Translations under genes and position numbers: made by a program | DNA from: UBA5177 sp002413265 | Lineage (GTDB): Bacteria; Chloroflexota; UBA5177 | Reading direction: 5' to 3' | Assembly: GCA_036752825.1 (NCBI GenBank) | Contig: DAIORV010000095.1 | Span: forward strand, 1-8,666 | DNA length: 8,666 nt | Shown: in pieces, positions 1-5,151 of the stretch | How the letters are laid out: each line of letters starts with the position of its first letter | How positions within the stretch are numbered: position 1 is the stretch's first letter | Notes under the pieces: generated by a model | What the model saw: the letters and a program-made list of their open reading frames with translations, nothing else | Told to the model about the DNA's origin: nothing | Databases searched by the model: none

Positions 1-126
1 TTAACTCTTCGGAACTTCTCTCTTCGATTGTTAACGTCCACCAGACACAGAAACCCCGGGATCTCTCCCGGCGGCTCGTCTGTAGCCTACCAAATTCCCT
101 CTCCAATCATCAACACCTCCCGCGCT

Positions 127-136
127 CGAAATTTCG
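127..136. repeat. 10-bp perfect palindrome upstream of murA
   Basis: CGAAATTTCG reads the same on both strands. It sits about 145 bases before the murA start and could be a protein-binding site. A palindrome of this size also arises by chance, so the functional reading is weak. Confidence 0.3.
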
Positions 137-220
137 TTCCGTCACGCCGCAAGCTTCAACCTGGGCATGACTCACCTAGCCGGCAGTTGCTGGGTCACCT
201 ACTTTCGACCCGTCCAATCG

Positions 221-251
221 TTGCTGCCATGCGAAGAGCGCCCTCTAGAAT
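221..251 (+). promoter_or_regulatory. Possible sigma-70-type promoter of murA
   Basis: TTGCTG (221-226) and TAGAAT (246-251) are separated by 19 bases. The -10 matches the consensus at 5 of 6 positions, but the -35 matches at only 3 of 6 and the spacer is long. It would place transcription start near 258, giving a leader of about 25 bases carrying the ribosome binding site. This is a weak, position-supported guess. Confidence 0.25.
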
Positions 252-270
252 GCGCACGACATCCCCGGTA

Positions 271-276
271 AGAGGA
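271..276 (+). promoter_or_regulatory. Ribosome binding site of murA
   Basis: AGAGGA lies five bases before the ATG at 282. It supports that start over others, because the protein from this ATG also begins exactly where MurA proteins normally begin. Confidence 0.7.
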
Positions 277-281
277 ATTGC

Positions 282-1541
282 ATGGCGAAGTTCGTAATCC
301 AGGGTGGCCGGCCACTAAATGGCGCAATCGAGGTCGCGGCCAACAAAAACGCGGTCCTGCCCATGATGGCGGCATGCCTGCTCACCGACGAAGACTGCTT
401 TTTAGACAACGTGCCCGCCATCGCGGATGTAGACACCATGGCCGAGATCCTCAGGGAGCTGGGGGCGCAGGTAGAGCTTCAACTGGATTCCCGCATGCGC
501 ATCAATTGTTCAGGCGTGGGGTCCTACCGCCCCTCCGAGCCACTAGTCGAGCGGCTTCGAGCCTCGATCGTCCTCATGGGTCCACTTCTCGCTCGTCTTG
601 GCAAGGCGGAGATGCACCATCCGGGCGGCGACGCCATTGGTACTAGATCGATTGACACTCATATCACGGCGCTTCAAGAGATGGGGGCCAGCTTTCAGGT
701 AGAAGACAACTTTTACGTCGCGTCAATTCAGCCCAATGGCGACGATCACTATGTGTTCCTTGATGAGGCGTCAGTGACAGCCACGGAGAATGCGATGCTT
801 CTGGCTGCTCGCCGGCCGGGTCGCACGACAATCGCGAATGCCGCCAGCGAGCCTCACATCACGAATCTGGGGGACATGCTCGAGAGCATGGGTGTGCGCA
901 TCGAAGGACGAGGGAGCAACATTCTTCACATTCGCGGGCAGAATTGCTTGACCGGAGCGCGTGCCGCAGTATGGCCGGACCACGTAGAGGTCGGAACCTT
1001 CGCCGCTCTCGCGGCGGCCTGCCACGGAACCGTCGAGATCCGCAATGTGGTGCCGGTTCATCTGGACATGATTCTCCTCGTGCTGCATCGTATGGGCGTC
1101 GATTTCCTGCTCACCGACGACGCACTCATTGTCCGCCCCTCGACGCTGACCTCCATCTCCAAAATCCAGACCGGCGTCTGGCCCGCCTTCCCCACCGACT
1201 TGGCGTCCATCTTCATCGTTCTCGCCACGCAGGCGAACGGGATGACGCTCGTGCACGACTGGATGTATGAGGGCCGAATGTTCTTCGTGGACAAGCTTGT
1301 TCAGATGGGAGCGCGCATCGTCCTGGCCGATCCGCACCGCGCCGTAGTTTCAGGGCCCTCTTCGCTCCGCGGGCGAGAGTTTGTCAGCCCGGACATTCGC
1401 GCTGGGATCGCGCTCGTGATGGGAGCGCTGATCGCCGAAGGCGAAAGTGAGATTGAGCACATTGAGCTCATCGATCGCGGTTACGAGCGCATCGACGAGC
1501 GTCTTCGCTCGCTGGGAGCAGACATAGTTCGCGTCTGCTAA
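282..1541 (+). CDS. murA: UDP-N-acetylglucosamine 1-carboxyvinyltransferase MurA
   Basis: A cytoplasmic enzyme that transfers enolpyruvate from phosphoenolpyruvate to UDP-N-acetylglucosamine, the first committed step of peptidoglycan synthesis. The 419 residues match the usual length and the inside-out alpha/beta-barrel (EPT) layout. The N-terminal AANKNAVLP (19-27) carries the conserved Lys-Asn pair, RASIVLMGPLLARLG (93-107) is the UDP-sugar region, PAFPTD (301-306) holds the catalytic Asp306 (Asp305 in E. coli), and DRGYERI (398-404) carries the conserved Arg399. The active-site loop reads HHPGGDAIG (112-120). The residue usually the nucleophilic Cys (Cys115 in E. coli) is Asp117 here, a substitution known from Mycobacterium and Chlamydia MurA and linked to fosfomycin insensitivity. 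The start has a good ribosome binding site. The gene stands alone, with long non-coding flanks on both sides. Function is highly likely; resistance is inferred from the residue. Confidence 0.97.
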   Translation: MAKFVIQGGRPLNGAIEVAANKNAVLPMMAACLLTDEDCFLDNVPAIADVDTMAEILRELGAQVELQLDSRMRINCSGVGSYRPSEPLVERLRASIVLMGPLLARLGKAEMHHPGGDAIGTRSIDTHITALQEMGASFQVEDNFYVASIQPNGDDHYVFLDEASVTATENAMLLAARRPGRTTIANAASEPHITNLGDMLESMGVRIEGRGSNILHIRGQNCLTGARAAVWPDHVEVGTFAALAAACHGTVEIRNVVPVHLDMILLVLHRMGVDFLLTDDALIVRPSTLTSISKIQTGVWPAFPTDLASIFIVLATQANGMTLVHDWMYEGRMFFVDKLVQMGARIVLADPHRAVVSGPSSLRGREFVSPDIRAGIALVMGALIAEGESEIEHIELIDRGYERIDERLRSLGADIVRVC

Positions 1542-1599
1542 TCCAATGTCGTCGCGGCTACGTACCAACTATCAGCAAGGCTCGTAGCATGTCCCCGAC

Positions 1600-1630
1600 C
1601 GAAAGCACTCGACCGGAATAGACGCTTTCG
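1600..1630 (+). repeat. Inverted repeat downstream of murA
   Basis: CGAAAGC (1600-1606) and GCTTTCG (1624-1630) are perfect 7-base inverted arms around a 17-base loop. There is no following T-run, so it is not a classical intrinsic terminator. The motif CGACC also occurs three times here (1596, 1610 and 1629). It may be a 3' stem-loop of the murA message or a binding site; its role is unknown. Confidence 0.4.
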
Positions 1631-1643
1631 ACCAATAAGTATA

Positions 1644-1672
1644 TGGACGTATTTCGCGAATTTATGTAAAAT
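1644..1672 (+). promoter_or_regulatory. Candidate sigma-70-type promoter in the murA-DUF6941 gap
   Basis: TGGACG (1644-1649, 4 of 6 to TTGACA) and TAAAAT (1667-1672, 5 of 6 to TATAAT) are exactly 17 bases apart, in the most AT-rich patch of the gap. Transcription would start near 1679. The 8-base palindrome TTCGCGAA (1653-1660) lies in the spacer, a classic operator position. A second, overlapping possibility is TTGCAA (1677-1682) with TGTAAC (1700-1705), also at 17 bases. One of them probably drives the small transcript and/or the downstream gene. Confidence 0.45.
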
Positions 1673-1673
1673 C

Positions 1674-1707
1674 GTGTTGCAATTACACCGTTTCGGCGTT
1701 GTAACAC
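1674..1707. promoter_or_regulatory. Inverted repeat, possible operator or 5' stem-loop
   Basis: GTGTTGCAAT (1674-1683) and GTTGTAACAC (1698-1707) are inverted arms of the form GTGTTRCAAY, separated by 14 bases. The only differences from perfect symmetry are two G-T wobble positions. The first arm is also part of a smaller dyad, GTGT-N7-ACAC (1674-1688). As RNA it folds into a 10-bp stem capped by an inner CCG/CGG stem. As DNA it spans the predicted transcription start, where a repressor would act. No specific regulator family is recognised. Confidence 0.45.
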
Positions 1708-1800
1708 ATGGATGCAGACAACTGAATAGGGAAGGCTCGGGCTCAGCACGCACAATGAGACTTCCCCACAAGCGCGCGGGGCGACCCGCGCGTTTTGCTT
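1679..1800 (+). ncRNA. Candidate small RNA or terminated leader
   Basis: Between the candidate promoter and the intrinsic terminator lie about 120 bases with no meaningful reading frame (an ATG at 1708 gives only five codons). They can form a second stem-loop, GGGAAG (1729-1734) with CTTCCC (1761-1766), extended inside by CTCA (1742-1745) with TGAG (1756-1759), directly followed by the terminator hairpin. Promoter, structured body and terminator together are the signature of a small RNA gene. Alternatively, this is the attenuated leader of the gene starting at 1854, or part of a long murA 3' end. I recognise no known family (not tRNA, tmRNA or SRP RNA). Confidence 0.35.
1771..1800 (+). terminator. 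Strong rho-independent terminator
   Basis: Arms CGCGCGGG (1773-1780) and CCCGCGCG (1785-1792) form an 8-bp all-GC stem with a GCGA tetraloop, extended by A1771/G1772 against TT, and followed by TTTTGCTTT. This is a textbook intrinsic terminator for plus-strand transcription. The minus strand has no T-run after the stem, so it works one way only. It ends either the murA transcript (230 bases after the murA stop) or a short RNA begun near 1679. It lies only about 55 bases before the next gene on the same strand. Confidence 0.85.
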
Positions 1801-1853
1801 TGCCGCTCCCAACTAACAGTCGGGGGGGTTAAGATAAGCCGCGAGGAGGCGCC

Positions 1854-2279
1854 ATGCAACCGCAGGTCAAGCTTGCAGTTCTTTGCGACTATGCTCTGAC
1901 GAGCCAGGACGGGAAACTGAGCGTTCTGGGAATCTTCAGCCAGATGAATCTCGGGCAGATCCCTGGAGCATCTCCTCCATTTTTTGTGGTTGTGGTCCTG
2001 ACCCTCGACCGCGGCAAGTTTCCTGTTCGCTTCGGACTGGCGGACCCTTCGGGTCAGCCGGTGCTTCCTGAGGAACCGCCTCCGTTTGACGTGCAGGTCG
2101 ACATGCCGGGCACCGACACAAATCTCGTGCTGCAGTTCAACAACCTGCCGCTGAACCGTCCGGGCATTTATCAGATTCAGATGTTTCTCGCAGGACGACT
2201 GATTCACTCGATACCGTTGAGCGTCCAGGCGAGCTCCAGCGAGCAGCTGGGTCAGCTGCGACCGACCTACGAGAGCTAG
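1854..2279 (+). CDS. DUF6941-like small protein of unknown function
   Basis: A 141-residue soluble protein with no signal peptide or membrane segment. Its pattern fits the DUF6941 family: a start with KLAVLCDYA (6-14), a GKLSVLGIFS stretch (20-29), a middle section of short hydrophobic strands, and a C-terminal block centred on LPLNRPGIYQIQMFLAGR. The alternating strands and the near-end Pro-Gly-x-Tyr turn suggest a beta-sandwich. The family name is recalled from its sequence pattern; no function is known to me. AGGAGG (1844-1849) lies four bases before the ATG. A strong terminator lies just upstream, and no good promoter is visible between it and the gene, so expression may depend on read-through. 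The stop shares CTAG with the convergent NTPase gene. Confidence 0.75.
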   Translation: MQPQVKLAVLCDYALTSQDGKLSVLGIFSQMNLGQIPGASPPFFVVVVLTLDRGKFPVRFGLADPSGQPVLPEEPPPFDVQVDMPGTDTNLVLQFNNLPLNRPGIYQIQMFLAGRLIHSIPLSVQASSSEQLGQLRPTYES

Positions 2280-2788
2280 ACGAACCTGGAACGAAGGTAG
2301 GCCAGAACATCGTTCCGGCTCCCCTCGGTCAGCGTGAGCAGCTCGACATTCCGATGTGCTTTGATTCTGTCCGCGTACGGATTGCGCCCAATCATGATGG
2401 TGCCCAACATCGGGTGACCCGCGCGCACGGCTTCAAAGACCGCCTGTCGAAAATTCTTGGACTGTAGCTGCATGCGTCCGATCTCGTCCGCGACCATAAC
2501 GTGCCCGCGCTCCATGGCGCTCCGGACAGCCGCCACGCCAACCCGCTCCAGCTCCTCGAGGTTCACTCCGTACTTGGAGACCTGAACCGGACCCGCGTGT
2601 TCGCTCGAAGCGAGCAACCCAACGTCCCCATCGAGCGTCACAATTCGGAAGCCCTCGCGGACTCCGCTATCCTGCAGGTCCTCGGTATAGAAACCGGCTG
2701 CTCGCATTCTCATCGTGCTGACGACCTGTCGAATCAGCGTTGTTTTTCCGATTCCCGGCTTGCCCATCACCAGGTATGCTGTCTTCAT
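2276..2788 (-). CDS. THEP1/NTPCR-family nucleoside-triphosphatase
   Basis: A 170-residue cytoplasmic P-loop NTPase of the NTPase_1 family (Aquifex THEP1, human NTPCR). Characterised members hydrolyse ATP, GTP and other NTPs slowly, and their physiological role is unclear. The Walker A motif is GKPGIGKTT (9-17). The family-specific GFYTED (32-37) and GFRIVTLDG (46-54) follow, then KYGVNLEELE (72-81), and Walker B is VMVADEIGRMQL (97-108) with Asp101-Glu102. The length is normal for the family and no key residue is missing. The ATG (complement of 2786-2788) gives the expected N-terminus, though no clear ribosome binding site precedes it. It is divergent from the membrane-protein gene and convergent with the DUF6941-like gene, overlapping both by a few bases. 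Homologues are commonest in archaea, thermophilic bacteria and eukaryotes. Confidence 0.9.
   Translation of the reverse strand: MKTAYLVMGKPGIGKTTLIRQVVSTMRMRAAGFYTEDLQDSGVREGFRIVTLDGDVGLLASSEHAGPVQVSKYGVNLEELERVGVAAVRSAMERGHVMVADEIGRMQLQSKNFRQAVFEAVRAGHPMLGTIMIGRNPYADRIKAHRNVELLTLTEGSRNDVLAYLRSRFV
2775..2786 (+). promoter_or_regulatory. Possible leaderless -10 element of the acpS-murJ operon
   Basis: TATGCT (2775-2780, 4 of 6 to TATAAT) ends six bases before the ATG at 2787, so transcription would start at or next to the initiator codon. No usable Shine-Dalgarno sequence precedes that ATG. A TANNNT box about six bases before the start codon is the layout of leaderless genes in several deep-branching bacteria. 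The -35 at optimum spacing (TTCCCG, 2752-2757) is poor. It lies inside the N-terminal coding end of the opposing NTPase gene. Confidence 0.3.
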
Positions 2789-3251
2789 GCGTCAGACTGC
2801 CAATCGGTCTCCATGGTCGCCTCTCAGTGTCACGATTATCACTATATTTCTCCCGGTAGGCGGCATAATTTTGACCGTTCGGAACATGCAGCGCCTTGGC
2901 GTGCTGGACCAGACGCAGGCATGGCGCATGAGCGTCAGCGCCATTCTGATTTCGGCTGTGGGTTTGGGGATTATCTTCGGTCTGGCTCCTAAGAACTCCA
3001 ATGGTTTTCCCATGGTCGATAACAGCTCGAGCTATGCCCTCTCCATTGCCGCCGCCTTCGTCTGCTACCTGGCCCAGCGAGAGCCTTTTAAAGAATGGCG
3101 CCTACGAAATGCGGACGCTCGAAGTGGACCATGGCTCAGGGCGATCGCCGTGGGTCTCCTATACACGGTCTTGGCGGGTTTGCTTTCGGCTCCCGTCTGG
3201 TTTCTCTCCCAATCGGTCCTTCACACCTCTATGGAAGCGCTCGCGCGATGA
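2787..3251 (+). CDS. Small integral membrane protein of unknown function
   Basis: From the ATG at 2787 it encodes 154 residues with four likely membrane helices: about residues 16-35, 47-65, 80-95 and 121-142. Short charged loops connect them, including EPFKEWRLRNADAR before the last helix. The N-terminal SPWSP followed by a helix containing a PVGGIIL turn resembles small uncharacterised membrane proteins I cannot name. In-frame codons continue further upstream, but a start there would run well into the opposing NTPase gene, so 2787 is preferred. Its stop overlaps the acpS start (ATGA at 3248-3251), making it the probable first gene of the acpS-nnr-CBS-alr-murJ operon. No enzymatic motif is visible. 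A membrane role alongside envelope genes is inference only. Confidence 0.7.
   Translation: MRQTANRSPWSPLSVTIITIFLPVGGIILTVRNMQRLGVLDQTQAWRMSVSAILISAVGLGIIFGLAPKNSNGFPMVDNSSSYALSIAAAFVCYLAQREPFKEWRLRNADARSGPWLRAIAVGLLYTVLAGLLSAPVWFLSQSVLHTSMEALAR
2835..2846 (-). promoter_or_regulatory. Possible -10 region for the NTPase gene
   Basis: On the minus strand this AT-rich patch reads TATAGT then GATAAT, each 5 of 6 to TATAAT, about 50 bases before the NTPase start. No good -35 is seen at normal spacing. It lies inside the first membrane helix of the opposing gene, since the two genes have no space between them. Confidence 0.25.
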
Positions 3252-3640
3252 CCCTTCATCTGACCTCAGGCATCGACGTCATCGAGATAGATCGGATAGA
3301 GCAGGCGCTTGAGCGGTGGGGAGGGCGGTTCCTGAATCGCATCTACACCGAACGCGAGATTGCTTACTGCCGGGGACGAGCACAGAGTCTCGCCGGGCGG
3401 TTCGCGGCCAAGGAAGCCACCTCGAAGGCTCTCGGGGTGGGCATTCGTCGCCTGCGCTGGAGAGATATCGAGATATTGCCGGATCGCATGGGAAAGCCTC
3501 ACCTCCATTTGCATGGGGGCGCGTCCGATGCCGCGCAAAGGCGGCAGCTCGATCGCTTTGAAGTCAGCATCACGCATTCGCGCACCGACGCTATTGCCAT
3601 CGTGAATGCGTGGGGGGACGGCCAATCATCCGAGTCGTGA
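3248..3640 (+). CDS. acpS: Holo-[acyl-carrier-protein] synthase AcpS
   Basis: Transfers the 4'-phosphopantetheine arm of coenzyme A to a serine of acyl carrier protein, activating it for fatty-acid synthesis. The 130 residues match the small trimeric AcpS type. SGIDVIEIDRI (7-17) holds the Mg-binding Asp10, FLNRIYTEREIAYC (28-41) matches the family's F-x-x-R-x-[FY]-T-x-x-E block, and GRFAAKEATSKALG (50-63) carries the Lys55-Glu56 of the active site. The C-terminal VSITHSRTDAIAIV is the closing strand with the conserved His-Ser. The ATG overlaps the preceding stop as ATGA, and a weak GGAAG lies ten bases upstream. A longer in-frame start exists but would add about 50 residues unlike the family. 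acpS beside nnr is a common bacterial pairing. Confidence 0.95.
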   Translation: MTLHLTSGIDVIEIDRIEQALERWGGRFLNRIYTEREIAYCRGRAQSLAGRFAAKEATSKALGVGIRRLRWRDIEILPDRMGKPHLHLHGGASDAAQRRQLDRFEVSITHSRTDAIAIVNAWGDGQSSES

Positions 3641-5151
3641 CGTCAGCTCAGATGCGTGACCTAGAACAAGCGTCGTTCAAGCGCGGCATCACCGTCGACG
3701 ATTTGATGCAGCGCGCTGGAGCCGCAGTCGCTGAAGCGGCTTCAGCCCTAGGGCGACCCGTGCTCGTTCTGGTTGGCCCGGGCAACAATGGCGGGGACGG
3801 CGTGGTTGCTGCCCAGGCACTGCACGAGTCAGGCCTTGAGGCGTCGCTCTACACCTTCAAGAGGGACCGCGAAGAGCCCTTCGCCGGGACGGTTTTTTCG
3901 GCTGACGAAGACCCGGCTCGTGACATTCTTCGCTCGGTCTGCTCCTCCAGTGGTGTGTTCGTCGATGCCCTACTGGGAACGGGACAGAACCGTCCGCCGG
4001 ATGAAGACCTTTCGAGCATATTGACGGTCGTGAACGAGTCTCGCGGCACCGCAACTCTCAGAATCGCAGTGGATGTACCTACCGGAATAGATGCCGACTC
4101 GGGCGAAGTGCTCGGCATCTGCTTCGAGGCCGACCGCACCATTTGCATGGCGGCCGCCAAGCTCGGCGTGGTTTCGTATCCGGGAGCCGCGCACGCAGGC
4201 GAAGTCACCGTCGCCAACATCGGCATTCCAGAAGATCTGCTGGAAGAAATTCGAGTCTCGACACCTGAGCCTTCTGACATCTCTGGACTTCTGCCCGTGC
4301 GGGATCCGGACTCCAACAAGGGATCCAGTGGACGCCTCGAGCTAATCGCCGGGTCCCGGGATTTTAGCGGAGCGCCGGTGATGTGCTCGATGGCCGCATA
4401 CCGCGCCGGCGCAGGGCTCGTGGAAATCGCGACTCCCAGATCCGTGCACCATATTGTCGCTGCGCACGTCGTCGAACCGGTGTTCCGCCCCTTGGCCGAA
4501 GTGGACGGCTCTGTCGGCTCCGATGCGCTGGATTCCGTCGAAGATGCCTTCAGCAAAGCGAAAGCTTGCGTGGTCGGGCCGGGACTGGGATTGACTGACG
4601 CGACCGTCTCCTTCATGCGGGGACTCCTCGCACTCATAAAGAAACGCGAGATTCCTTGCCTGATCGATGCGGACGGTCTCAATGCTCTGGCTAAGATCGA
4701 CCGTTGGTGGGAGCTGGGAACAAACAACCTGGTGCTCACGCCACATCCGGGCGAGATGTCGAGGCTCGCCGGCAGATCGATAAGAGAGATTCAACAAGAT
4801 CGACTGTCGACCGCCCGCGAGCACGCGGAGAAGTGGAATGCCACGGTAGTGCTCAAGGGCGCCGGCACTGTCATCGCCTCTCCCGCCGGCGAGGCCGTCA
4901 TTAACTCCACAGGCGGTCCCAACCTCGCCACGGCCGGTACCGGCGACGTTCTCTCCGGCGTCATCGGCGCATTACTCGTTCAGGGGTTGTCGCCTTTTCA
5001 CGCCTCGGTCTGCGGAGTCTATCTCCACGGCCGCGCCGGCGATCTGCTGAGAGCAGAGATCGGAGACATTGGTACCCTGGCTAGCGACCTGATCGATGCT
5101 CTGCCTGAGGCCCGACTCTCGATTTTGGAGCAAGCCGAGGTGACGACGTGA
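3610..5151 (+). CDS. nnr: Bifunctional NAD(P)H-hydrate repair enzyme Nnr
   Basis: Repairs NADHX and NADPHX, the hydrated forms of damaged NAD(P)H. The N-terminal YjeF_N domain (about 10-215) epimerises the R and S forms, and the C-terminal ribokinase-like domain (about 230-505) is the ADP-dependent dehydratase. Visible are GPGNNGGDG (56-64), FVDALLGTG (117-125) and VDVPTGIDADSGE (154-166) in the epimerase. In the dehydratase are GRLELIAGS (241-249), VVGPGLG (321-327), LIDADGLNAL (351-360), LTPHPGEM (376-383) and AGTGDVLSG (442-450) with the catalytic Asp446. At 513 residues it is full length with both domains intact. The start is uncertain. GTG 3610 keeps IIRVVTSAQM, which resembles the family's first strand. 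GTG 3637 would give a GTGA overlap with the acpS stop, matching other junctions here, and a 504-residue protein. Neither has a clear ribosome binding site. Confidence 0.94.
   Translation: MGGRPIIRVVTSAQMRDLEQASFKRGITVDDLMQRAGAAVAEAASALGRPVLVLVGPGNNGGDGVVAAQALHESGLEASLYTFKRDREEPFAGTVFSADEDPARDILRSVCSSSGVFVDALLGTGQNRPPDEDLSSILTVVNESRGTATLRIAVDVPTGIDADSGEVLGICFEADRTICMAAAKLGVVSYPGAAHAGEVTVANIGIPEDLLEEIRVSTPEPSDISGLLPVRDPDSNKGSSGRLELIAGSRDFSGAPVMCSMAAYRAGAGLVEIATPRSVHHIVAAHVVEPVFRPLAEVDGSVGSDALDSVEDAFSKAKACVVGPGLGLTDATVSFMRGLLALIKKREIPCLIDADGLNALAKIDRWWELGTNNLVLTPHPGEMSRLAGRSIREIQQDRLSTAREHAEKWNATVVLKGAGTVIASPAGEAVINSTGGPNLATAGTGDVLSGVIGALLVQGLSPFHASVCGVYLHGRAGDLLRAEIGDIGTLASDLIDALPEARLSILEQAEVTT
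5137..5142 (+). promoter_or_regulatory. Ribosome binding site of the CBS-domain gene
   Basis: GAGGTG lies five bases before the GTG at 5148, inside the end of nnr. It supports that GTG as the start and implies translational coupling. Confidence 0.55.

Larger units (their letters stand above)
1..281. other. Non-coding region upstream of murA
   Basis: No convincing gene lies here. The open frame that spans it on the plus strand has no recognisable protein and no ribosome binding site, and the minus strand reaches stops quickly. It contains a perfect 6-bp hairpin at 56-71 (arms CCGGGA/TCCCGG, loop TCTC) without a T-run, a perfect 10-base palindrome CGAAATTTCG at 127-136, and two mutually exclusive small stem-loops at 180-193 and 192-211. 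Any promoter for murA should be in this stretch. The gene to the left lies outside the window. Confidence 0.6.

Noticed and set aside
1..33. Minus-strand gene ending at the TAA of bases 1-3
   Set aside because: The same frame has another stop at 31-33, leaving only nine codons.
56..71. Perfect 6-bp hairpin as a terminator
   Set aside because: No T-run follows on the plus strand, and on the minus strand only GGTTTC follows; no adjacent gene end is visible.
28..297. Open frame of 89 codons on the plus strand before murA
   Set aside because: Arg/Ser/Pro-rich random-looking product, no ribosome binding site, and it overlaps the well-supported murA start.
771..1337. Long minus-strand open frame opposite murA
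   Set aside because: murA is unmistakable on the other strand; the antisense product is rich in His, Arg and Asp, with no recognisable motif.
1708..1725. Leader peptide ATG at 1708
   Set aside because: Only five codons (MDADN) with no ribosome binding site and no repeated regulatory codons.
1558..1812. Small minus-strand open frames in the gap after murA
   Set aside because: No ribosome binding site or protein-like pattern; they run across the terminator and the inverted repeats.
3095..3247. N-terminal extension of acpS
   Set aside because: It would add about 50 residues that do not look like AcpS and overlaps the upstream membrane-protein gene; the ATG at 3248 fits the family and the ATGA junction.
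3849..4739. 296-codon minus-strand open frame opposite nnr
   Set aside because: Its length follows from high GC content opposite a real gene; the product is Ser/Pro/Thr-rich without domain signals, while nnr has full motifs.
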